A stretch of DNA of 64,000 nucleotides. Source: Lachnospiraceae bacterium. GTDB lineage: Bacteria > Bacillota > Clostridia > Lachnospirales > Lachnospiraceae. The notes below the pieces were generated by a model. That model had not been told where the DNA came from and did no database searches. It saw only the letters and a program-made list of their open reading frames with translations. The stretch is from NCBI GenBank assembly GCA_024698485.1, contig JAILRC010000002.1:1-64000 (forward strand), written 5' to 3'. The first letter of the stretch is position 1; every line of letters starts with the position of its first letter. Below, piece by piece: positions 29,743-37,565 of the stretch. Both the position numbers and the translations under genes were made by a program.

Positions 29743-31377
29743 TTATATAAAAACTGTTTTTACATTAAAATATTGTTCGATTGAATCATCATGTGAAATC
29801 ACTATTATAATTTTCCCTTTAAGTTTATTTAATATTTTTTCAAAAATACGTAATCTTGTTTTTTCATCAATACAAGAAAATGATTCGTCAAAAATATAAA
29901 CGTCCGCTTGTTTCAACAAGGTTCGGGCTATTGATAGGCGTTTAATCTCTCCTCCGGAAAAATTGCAGACTACTTCTTCTATTTTTGTATTCAAGCCTTT
30001 TTTTAATCTTGAAACAAAGCCTAAAGCCTCCGCAATATCAAGTGCTTCATTAATATTTCCCTCAATTACTTCTCCATCATCTGACCTCGAGAGATTGGCG
30101 TATATTGTATCAAAGGCGAATATATCTTCTTGATAGCATACTGCCACTTTTTTTCTCATATCATTTTCTTTGAATGAATAAGTATCGTTGACATAAATGT
30201 TTCCTGACGAAGCCTCCAAATTTTGTGATATTAAGTTTAAAATTGTACTTTTCCCTTTGCCGCTTGTTCCTTTAATGATATAAGGTAACTTGTTTGTAAA
30301 TGTCATGTTGAAATCTTTTAAGATTTTTCTGTCTTCACCCGAAAAGGAAAATGAGACATTATCAAAAGTTATTTTTTCTATTTTGTGTGGGTTATTGAGC
30401 TCTCCTTTGATAACATCCAATTCTAAGTCCAGAATATCAATTATTCTTTGAGCCGAAACCTTAACCTTCTGTAGCTGAATATTTACCGAAACAATCTGTG
30501 TAAAAATACTTCTGAGAGATGATGCTACTCCAATGATTGCTACAAACGCTCCTAAAGATAAAGAGTCATTCATAACCTTTCTCGCACCTACATATAATAA
30601 ACTTACATCTCCAAGTATACCTATTAATGATACAGCAAACCTAGAAATATACTCCACATCAAAGTTTCTGACACTGATTCTTCGTATTTGCTTTAAACAA
30701 TTATAATAATCATTGATCAGCTGTCCTTGAATCGAAAAAACTTTTACCAAAGGTAAACATATCATATTTCTTGTAAGCATCTTCAAGTGGTCTTGTGTAA
30801 CTACGCGTGCATCGTTTTGATTCTCTCTTATTTTTGATGAAAACAAACGAGTGACCAGCATCTGAAGCAAAGAAGGAAGAAGTACCATTAGAAAAAAAAC
30901 GATGGAATATGTGCAGAGATATGCAGACAAGCATATGAGCGTAAAGATTAAGGATGCATTCCCAATAAGTACATTATTGAAAAAATTATTTACGTAAGTA
31001 ACATCTTCCATGATTCGGGTAGATATCGCGGATGAAGATAATTTGTTAATATCACTGAACTTTGCAAGATGAACCCTTTTTAAAAGATCGATTCGCATAT
31101 CAATACCACATTGTTGCGAAACAGCAATATTGCATCTTTCTGCTGCCCAAGATAGAAAGATGCATATAATGCTGACAAAAAGAAAAAGACAGAAAAAACT
31201 CGGAAGCATCGAAAAATCTCTACTTGCTATAACAGTATCAATCAAGTGCTGATTAACGATATATTGATACATGGATACAACAGTTCCAATCAGTAAAATA
31301 ATCAGCATAAATGCGACTTTTATCCAGTATTTTCGAAAGTACAAATTATATAACCTAAACAGACCCTCTTTGCTCAT
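29743..31377 (-). CDS. ABC exporter, fused membrane and ATPase domains, no C39 peptidase domain
   Basis: 544 aa; N-terminal TM domain then GTSGKGKSTIL, FSGGEIKRLSIARTLL, VYIFDE. Confidence 0.87.
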   Translation of the reverse strand: MSKEGLFRLYNLYFRKYWIKVAFMLIILLIGTVVSMYQYIVNQHLIDTVIASRDFSMLPSFFCLFLFVSIICIFLSWAAERCNIAVSQQCGIDMRIDLLKRVHLAKFSDINKLSSSAISTRIMEDVTYVNNFFNNVLIGNASLIFTLICLSAYLCTYSIVFFLMVLLPSLLQMLVTRLFSSKIRENQNDARVVTQDHLKMLTRNMICLPLVKVFSIQGQLINDYYNCLKQIRRISVRNFDVEYISRFAVSLIGILGDVSLLYVGARKVMNDSLSLGAFVAIIGVASSLRSIFTQIVSVNIQLQKVKVSAQRIIDILDLELDVIKGELNNPHKIEKITFDNVSFSFSGEDRKILKDFNMTFTNKLPYIIKGTSGKGKSTILNLISQNLEASSGNIYVNDTYSFKENDMRKKVAVCYQEDIFAFDTIYANLSRSDDGEVIEGNINEALDIAEALGFVSRLKKGLNTKIEEVVCNFSGGEIKRLSIARTLLKQADVYIFDESFSCIDEKTRLRIFEKILNKLKGKIIIVISHDDSIEQYFNVKTVFI

Positions 31378-31469
31378 TTATATCCTCTTTGTTCAATCAA
31401 ACATGTCTCATCATGAAAAAATGAACTGCTCCAATAATAATTTCTTTATACGAAAAACGGACAGGATTA

Positions 31470-31688
31470 CTAAATAAACTTTAATATCCAATCTATAATT
31501 GTGACAATGATTCCAATCTTTCCGACTGTATCGTCTGATGAACTGTTGTCAATTTTCCCGGCGCTACCATAGGGATCGCATGAAAAATCATACTGTGTGT
31601 TTCCGTAAGAATCCGTATAAGTTCCACATGCATAATCCTTTTTCATATTAGATATGCGTACTCGGGGTAACTTAAGTAAAGTATTCAT
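31470..31688 (-). CDS. Putative RiPP precursor peptide 2 (72 aa)
   Basis: MNTLLKLPRVRISNMKKDYACGTYTDSYGNTQYDFSCDPYGSAGKIDNSSSDDTVGKIGIIVTIIDWILKFI; internal start of the 31470..31862 ORF, GGGAGG RBS upstream. Confidence 0.8.
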   Translation of the reverse strand: MNTLLKLPRVRISNMKKDYACGTYTDSYGNTQYDFSCDPYGSAGKIDNSSSDDTVGKIGIIVTIIDWILKFI

Positions 31689-31689
31689 T

Positions 31690-31896
31690 TTAACCCTCCC
31701 GTCCAAATATGAAATCAATAATTTTTTGAAGAAGTCCCCTGTCATCAGCATCAATTTTTCCTTGATTTCCATAAGGATTACAAGAGAAGTCATACTGCAC
31801 GTTTCCATTGGAATCCGTATATGTTCCGCATGCATAATCCTTCGTTGCAATAGAAGATACATTTACTTTGGGTAACTGTAATAATAATTTTTTCAT
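31690..31896 (-). CDS. Putative RiPP precursor peptide 1 (68 aa)
   Basis: MKKLLLQLPKVNVSSIATKDYACGTYTDSNGNVQYDFSCNPYGNQGKIDADDRGLLQKIIDFIFGREG; AAGGAGGA RBS; paralogous to peptide 2. Confidence 0.82.
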   Translation of the reverse strand: MKKLLLQLPKVNVSSIATKDYACGTYTDSNGNVQYDFSCNPYGNQGKIDADDRGLLQKIIDFIFGREG

Positions 31897-31992
31897 TTTT
31901 TCCTCCTTAGTCCATTTTTCATTGATGAGACCACATTTGATTGACTCCGGACCAAAAAGTGATTAAAATAAAAAAGACTTTATGGTCACTTT

Positions 31993-32036
31993 GCAAGCGC
32001 TGTTTATTTTCGAAGGTATCCGGCGCTTGCTTTTTT
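31993..32036 (+). terminator. Orphan plus-strand terminator-like hairpin in the leader of the peptide operon
   Basis: GCAAGCGC...GCGCTTGC followed by TTTTTT. Confidence 0.6.
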
Positions 32037-32224
32037 ATGCAAAGAATGGTTTCCCATTCGTTTTGCCTTATATAAATATTTTGCGTGAAAAAATAATTCA
32101 GTTCACTTTTGCATGCTACCATAGTAACTAAAAAAAATCAACCGTAAATAGACTGATTTTTTAATTTTTTTTTTGGGTGGGCACATTATTACCTTGAATG
32201 AGATTGTTAGCTTGTCTATTTTTT

Positions 32225-32248
32225 GTTTCAAAAAAAAATATTTGAAAC
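32225..32248. repeat. Inverted repeat upstream of peptide operon
   Basis: GTTTCAAA-N8-TTTGAAAC. Confidence 0.55.
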
Positions 32249-32348
32249 GGAAAATGCGAAATGCTCGTGACAAAAAAATTTTAAAAAGTCTTAAGAACCG
32301 ACCGGTGCAGAGGTAAATAAAACCAATTCCTCTTTTTTGAAAACAACA

Positions 32349-32398
32349 ATAAAAAATGGCTCCAAAGTCCTAACGTACTCGAAACCATTTTGTCTACA
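32349..32398 (-). repeat. Right terminal inverted repeat of island
   Basis: Reverse complement TGTAGACAAAATGGTTTCGAGTACGTTAGGACTTTGGAGCCATTTTTTAT. Confidence 0.8.
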
Positions 32399-32401
32399 GT
32401 C

Positions 32402-32430
32402 TGAGGCGGCAAGTCAAAAACTTGCCGCTT
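32402..32430 (+). repeat. Right copy of 29-bp direct repeat (terminator hairpin)
   Basis: TGAGGCGGCAAGTCAAAAACTTGCCGCTT followed by TTTC; identical to 25112-25140. Confidence 0.92.
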
Positions 32431-32435
32431 TTTCT

Positions 32436-33563
32436 TTACATTACTTTGATTATCTCCAGTTCGGGATGTTTCATAAGATCCACAAACTCGGAGGCAACCT
32501 TTATGATGGGGCGTGTGAGGCGCTCGTTCAGCATGATCAGCTTTCCGTCGGTACCGTCATTTAAAATGACATGGGATCCGATGAGAGACTGAGCAAGACA
32601 GTTCAGGAACGGGAGAAGACCCGCAACGTCATATTTGCTGTAACCGTCTTTTTCAAAGCCTGCAACCACGTCGAAGGTGCATATGTCTTCACGATAGGGA
32701 CGCTTCGAGGTCATGGCATAGTAGACATCGGCAATGGCCACATAGCGGGCGTAGAAAGGTATCTTTTGGCCGTTAAGACCGTCGGGATAGCCGGATCCGT
32801 CAAAACGTTCATGATGATAAAGGGCGCAGAGAGCAACGTGTTCCGGAAGAGTGGTCTGGGTGAGGAGGCTGTAGCCGAGAGTGGTGTGAGAACGGATCTC
32901 TTCCAGTTCGTCCTCGGTGAGTCTTCCCTGTTTGTTGAGCAGTTCTTCGGGAATGGTGATCTTTCCGATGTCGTGGAAGATCGAGCACAGGATCAGCTCT
33001 CGGAGCTGTTCCTCGGTAAATTGAGCCTTGATGCCTATGATGATGGAGATCAGGGTAACACCGACCGTGTGGATGTATATGCTGTCGTCAAAGTCTCGCG
33101 CTGCCTGCAGGAGCTCAAGAACATGAAGGGTCTCGCCGTATTTTTCGGAGAAAGACTTGATCTTATCGATGAGACCGTCGGTATCGATATCGGAGCGGGG
33201 ATTCATCATGAGGCGTTCAAATACCTCGGAGATGTCTCCGGCCACTGCCAGCAGTTCGCGACGGAAATCCTGATATTCCTTGGTGTCTTTCAGTCTGTTT
33301 TCGAGTGGAGCCTCTTCCTCCAATTCCTCAGGGGTTGCAATGTAGTCGGGAATATAAACGCTGATGGTCTTTAATCCCGCATTGGTGAGGCGTGCCATAT
33401 AGCGCTGAGAAAGGACAGTACTTTTGGGTACAACAACCTGGCCGTTTGTTCCCACGGCGTCTGATGCCATGATCATTCCTGCACGTATATCGTTTACGAG
33501 AATGTTTTTATTAATCATGACCCCTTCCTTTCTGATATGGTAGGTAGTTTGCAACTTGTGCAT
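32436..33563 (-). CDS. HD-GYP domain protein
   Basis: 375 aa; CSIFHDIGKITIPEELL, HHERFDGSGYPDGL, AIADVYYAMTSKRPYR. Confidence 0.87.
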   Translation of the reverse strand: MHKLQTTYHIRKEGVMINKNILVNDIRAGMIMASDAVGTNGQVVVPKSTVLSQRYMARLTNAGLKTISVYIPDYIATPEELEEEAPLENRLKDTKEYQDFRRELLAVAGDISEVFERLMMNPRSDIDTDGLIDKIKSFSEKYGETLHVLELLQAARDFDDSIYIHTVGVTLISIIIGIKAQFTEEQLRELILCSIFHDIGKITIPEELLNKQGRLTEDELEEIRSHTTLGYSLLTQTTLPEHVALCALYHHERFDGSGYPDGLNGQKIPFYARYVAIADVYYAMTSKRPYREDICTFDVVAGFEKDGYSKYDVAGLLPFLNCLAQSLIGSHVILNDGTDGKLIMLNERLTRPIIKVASEFVDLMKHPELEIIKVM

Positions 33564-33572
33564 ATCACCTTC

Positions 33573-33601
33573 ATACTACACTAAATGTAGTGTAAAGGCA
33601 A
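33573..33601 (-). promoter_or_regulatory. Putative promoter of HD-GYP gene with palindrome in spacer
   Basis: Reverse strand TTGCCT-N17-TAGTAT; ACTACA-N5-TGTAGT palindrome covers 33575-33591. Confidence 0.5.
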
Positions 33602-33628
33602 GAGAAAAATGAAGGGGTCATTGTGGTT

Positions 33629-35698
33629 TTACATCCTGTTCTTTATGATGTTTTTACTGCTGAAGAAGGTGATGAGGAAGTAGCCTCCGTAGATCAGGAG
33701 CAGTATAGCGGATGTGACCGTTATGGAAGTGGAGACGTTTTCGGTTCCCACGATCTCCAGAACCTGTTTGGCAAACTTCATTCCGAAAATGGAGTGGAAC
33801 AAAGCAAGAAGAAGAGGCAACAGGAAGAATATGCCTGTCTGTATGAAAAGGGAACCTGTGACAGAAGACTCTTCCGCACCGATCTTTCTCAGCATCTCGT
33901 ATCTGGGCAAGCTGTCAACACTTTCGGAAAGGGTCTTGAGGGCAAGGATGGCTCCGCTGGCAATGAGGAACACGATGCCTATGTAAAGACCGATGAAGGT
34001 GAGGATGGCAGTGAGTCCGATGGCGTTTTCATAGAGCTCGGACTTTGTGGCAAAATCGTACCAGTAACCGCCGTATTTGACATCGTCTCTGCCGTAGGTG
34101 TCACCGACCCACTGAAGCCAGGAATTTTCAATGAACTCGTGCAATCTGTTTTCTGCAGCTCTGACCTCTTCTTTTGACCCCTGTTTGTAATTTCCGATAA
34201 AGTAATCCTGCACCTTTTGAGTCTCATCCACAGCCTTGTCGGGAATGATGAAAATGCCTGAGCAGACGGCAGTGTTGCTGAGATCGATGAAGCCGTCCAC
34301 ACACTCGTTGCAAGCGGGCTTAAGACTGTTACCGAAGACGGTTATGCCGAGACCTGTGCTCAAAGGAAGGTCCAGCATCTTTTTCATGGAATCGTAATTG
34401 CAGATCACCAGATACTCGTCGTCCTTAAGAGTGAGACGATCTCTGTGATAAAGATCCATGAGAGCATTGTAATCGCTGATTTTTACAAAAGTCGCGGGTG
34501 CACTGAACCTGAAAAATCTGAACTGCTTTTGCAGATCCTCCAGGTAGGGACCGAAGAAATCGCCCAGGGTCACATCCTTGTCATTATAGGCTGCAAAATG
34601 GGCATATTCACCGAAAACATCGGTAAGGTCACAGCCTGCTTCCTGAAATGATTCTTCTATATCTACATAGACATTGTAGGTCCTGTCGCTGTCATAAACG
34701 GTGAGTTCAATCTGGGCATCTGCGGGGCAGTACTTCCGAAGGTTGCCGTTCATGGCGTTCCTGAATGAGAAGGAAGCTGAAAGGGCACATATGGTGACGA
34801 AGAGCATCAGGCAGATGACGGTCATGGCAAAGATCATGGTGTTGACCTTACTGCTGATCTGACGGAAGGTGAAAGCGTTCAATCCTCTGTGGTAAAGCTT
34901 CTTGAAGGACATGAGGATCCTTAAGAGAAGACCGGATACCGAGAAGAAGATGAGCAATGTGGAAACGGCGCCAAGGCATATGCTGATGATGACCTTTGTC
35001 TCGTTCAGGTGTTCAAAATCGTAGGCTACCATATAGTAAGCCCATCCCAGAGCAACGGAGGCGATGATAAAAAGGATCACGGAAAGAACGGGATTCTTTG
35101 CGTGGATAGTTTCGGAACGCTTTCCGCTCTGGATAAGGTCTATGAGCTTCATCTTTGTGACAGAAATGCTGTTAAAGAACATCACGAAGAGATACATGAC
35201 TGCAAAGCAGACAATGGTCTTTATGATGGCACTGCCGGAAACAGTGAATTTAAAGGCGGTCATGTCAGCTTCAAAAAGGTTTGCCACAACGGCGCTCATG
35301 AGCTGTGAAAGACCGACCCCTGCCACGAGACCCGTGATCAGTGAACCGATGCCGATGATGACCGTTTCCATGAGAAGAATGGCGGAGATCTTTCCCTTTC
35401 CCATGCCAAGGAGCATGTAGAGGGCAAATTCGCGGTTTCTTCGCTTCATGAGGAAACGGCTGGCATATATGATGAGAAGAGCCAGGACACCGGCTACAAA
35501 AATGCTGACTATGGAGAGGATCTCCGTAAGGAGGCGCACCATATCGTTGCGGCTTTCCTCGACCCTAAGCATGGCAGCCTGGGAACCTACGGCGTTAAAA
35601 ATGTAGAAGATGGAAACGCCGATGACCAGTGTGAAAAAGTAAACAGCATAGTCCTTAAGGCTTCTGCGAATGTTTTTTAAGGAGATCTTAAAGAGCAT
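33629..35698 (-). CDS. BceB-like ABC transporter permease (FtsX family)
   Basis: 689 aa, many predicted TMs with a large internal extracytoplasmic domain, next to BceA/S/R-like genes. Confidence 0.82.
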   Translation of the reverse strand: MLFKISLKNIRRSLKDYAVYFFTLVIGVSIFYIFNAVGSQAAMLRVEESRNDMVRLLTEILSIVSIFVAGVLALLIIYASRFLMKRRNREFALYMLLGMGKGKISAILLMETVIIGIGSLITGLVAGVGLSQLMSAVVANLFEADMTAFKFTVSGSAIIKTIVCFAVMYLFVMFFNSISVTKMKLIDLIQSGKRSETIHAKNPVLSVILFIIASVALGWAYYMVAYDFEHLNETKVIISICLGAVSTLLIFFSVSGLLLRILMSFKKLYHRGLNAFTFRQISSKVNTMIFAMTVICLMLFVTICALSASFSFRNAMNGNLRKYCPADAQIELTVYDSDRTYNVYVDIEESFQEAGCDLTDVFGEYAHFAAYNDKDVTLGDFFGPYLEDLQKQFRFFRFSAPATFVKISDYNALMDLYHRDRLTLKDDEYLVICNYDSMKKMLDLPLSTGLGITVFGNSLKPACNECVDGFIDLSNTAVCSGIFIIPDKAVDETQKVQDYFIGNYKQGSKEEVRAAENRLHEFIENSWLQWVGDTYGRDDVKYGGYWYDFATKSELYENAIGLTAILTFIGLYIGIVFLIASGAILALKTLSESVDSLPRYEMLRKIGAEESSVTGSLFIQTGIFFLLPLLLALFHSIFGMKFAKQVLEIVGTENVSTSITVTSAILLLIYGGYFLITFFSSKNIIKNRM

Positions 35699-36470
35699 CG
35701 TTTACTTCACCTCCCAGCAGGGTGACAACATCCATGATCCTGTCGAAGAATTCTTTACGCTTTGCGTTTCCTCTTGAGATCTCATTGAAGATCTTTCCGT
35801 CTTTAATGAAGATAACGCGGCTTGCATAGCTGGCTGCAAAACTGTCGTGGGTAACCATCATTATGGTGGCATTGTATTCTTTGTTCAGGAAATTGAAACG
35901 CTCCAGAAGCATGCCCGAGGACTTGGAGTCCAAGGCGCCTGTAGGCTCGTCCGCAAGGATCAGCTTGGGATTTGCCACGATGGCACGGGCGGAAGCCACA
36001 CGCTGCTTCTGACCGCCGGAAAGCTGGTAGGGATATTTGTCTAAGATCTCTTCGATGCCCAATTGTTGCGCCACGATCCTGACGGCCTTTTCGATGTCAC
36101 TGACCGGCCATTTTTGGATCGTGAGCGAGAGAGCGATGTTTTCATAAGAAGTAAGGGTATCAAGAAGATTAAAATCCTGAAAGATAAAGCCAAGCTTTTC
36201 CCGACGAAAGGAGTTTAGCTTCTTCCCCTTTAACTCTGTGATGTCCTGGTTTTCAAGATAGATGTGACCTGCAGTAACGCGGTCGATGGTGGATATGCAG
36301 TTGAGAAGGGTTGTCTTTCCGCTTCCGGATGCACCCATGATGGCAACGAACTCTCCTTTCTCCACCGAGAAGGAAATATCGTTGAGAGCCTTTGTAAGGC
36401 TTGATTTGTTTCCGTAATATTTTTCAACCTGCTGTACTCTGAGTAATTCCATTTTTTTGATTCCTTTCAT
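35688..36470 (-). CDS. BceA-like ABC transporter ATP-binding protein
   Basis: 260 aa; GASGSGKTTLLNCIST, LSGGQKQRVASARAI, LILADEPTGALDS. Confidence 0.9.
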   Translation of the reverse strand: MKGIKKMELLRVQQVEKYYGNKSSLTKALNDISFSVEKGEFVAIMGASGSGKTTLLNCISTIDRVTAGHIYLENQDITELKGKKLNSFRREKLGFIFQDFNLLDTLTSYENIALSLTIQKWPVSDIEKAVRIVAQQLGIEEILDKYPYQLSGGQKQRVASARAIVANPKLILADEPTGALDSKSSGMLLERFNFLNKEYNATIMMVTHDSFAASYASRVIFIKDGKIFNEISRGNAKRKEFFDRIMDVVTLLGGEVNDAL

Positions 36471-36548
36471 TTTTTCTGTAGTATAACGGACCGGGTTCAG
36501 AGTGTCGCAATTGCAATCTTATTTAACATTACAATTTTGAAAGGTTGA

Positions 36549-37565
36549 TCACCGGGAGATCTTGAGAAGGGTGCTTTTGGCGAAGGAAAGGGCAAATTCC
36601 GTGCAGACATCCTCTTGGGAAGAGACCGTGACGGAATGTCCCAGACGGGTGCAAAGGCTTTTTACGATGTAGAGGCCCATGCCCGTGGAGCCGGGGTTTT
36701 TCCTGCCGTTAAGACCGGTGAAACTTTTTTCGAAGATCCTGGGGAGGTCGGTTTCCGGAATTCCTATGCCGTTATCCCTGAAGTAAAAGGTCACTCTGTC
36801 TTCCGTTTCTTCGGCCCTGACCTTTATTATCAGAGGACGGGAGGGATGGGCATATTTCAAACTGTTGGCAATGAACTGGCCTATGATGAATTCCAGCCAT
36901 TTTCCGTCGGTGAGGACGGTATGGTCCAGATCGGATGCATCGATCTCTGCATTGGCGAGCTGCAGAAGTTCGCGGCTTTTGACCGCTGCGTTTCCGAAGG
37001 CTTTTTGAAGGGAGTACTCTTTTATCACATAGTCTTTTTCAGCATTTTCGGAACGGGCATAGTAGAGGACGTTTTCAATGTAGTCGTCGATCTTTTTTAG
37101 CTGCCCCGTCATTTTGGCCCTGACGTCGGGATTGTTCTTGCATATGAGTTCAAGGGCGGCTACGGGAAGTTTGGCTTCGTGTACCCACATTTCTATGTAT
37201 TCCCTGAACTCTTTGGTCTGAAGCCTGTAGACCGCCACATTTTCCGCCATGGATTTACTGCTGTCCATAAGGATCTCGCTAAGGAGCCTGCCCTCCAGAA
37301 AATCCGCGTCCGGAAGCATTTCGGAGATCAGGTATTTGCGGTCCAGATTTTCGAGATTGGAAAAGACGGCGTTGTAGAAAGCCCGCCGTCTGTTGAACTC
37401 TACCATGTCTGCAAGGAGGCAGGCCGGAACAAGGACACCCGTTACCGTGATGACAGACACCGTGGGAGTTTTCAGGGCGGTGAGAAAGATGAGAACTATA
37501 AAGTAGAAGACTCCCCGGATGAGCAAGGTGTATTTTTTGTCTTTAATGTAGGCGAAAAAATTCAT
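36549..37565 (-). CDS. BceS-like intramembrane-sensing histidine kinase
   Basis: 338 aa; two short N-terminal TMs, HEAKLPVAALELICKN, GSTGMGLYIVKSL. Confidence 0.82.
   Translation of the reverse strand: MNFFAYIKDKKYTLLIRGVFYFIVLIFLTALKTPTVSVITVTGVLVPACLLADMVEFNRRRAFYNAVFSNLENLDRKYLISEMLPDADFLEGRLLSEILMDSSKSMAENVAVYRLQTKEFREYIEMWVHEAKLPVAALELICKNNPDVRAKMTGQLKKIDDYIENVLYYARSENAEKDYVIKEYSLQKAFGNAAVKSRELLQLANAEIDASDLDHTVLTDGKWLEFIIGQFIANSLKYAHPSRPLIIKVRAEETEDRVTFYFRDNGIGIPETDLPRIFEKSFTGLNGRKNPGSTGMGLYIVKSLCTRLGHSVTVSSQEDVCTEFALSFAKSTLLKISR

Larger units (their letters stand above)
25147..32398. mobile_element. Putative ~7.25-kb inserted genomic island carrying a RiPP biosynthesis operon (no recombinase encoded)
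   Basis: Imperfect TIRs at both ends, flanking 29-bp direct repeat, visibly lower G+C than the flanks, single-direction RiPP gene set. Confidence 0.65.

Noticed and set aside
31470-31862. 130-aa ORF as a single protein
   Set aside because: Its first 58 codons overlap peptide 1 in another frame; the strong RBS and paralogy place the real start at 31688.
31919-32122. 67-aa minus-strand ORF upstream of the peptide genes as a third precursor
   Set aside because: No similarity to the two peptides and it spans the leader hairpins; treated as non-coding leader.
25147-32398. Island as prophage or conjugative element
   Set aside because: No integrase, structural, relaxase or replication genes are present; only RiPP-type genes.
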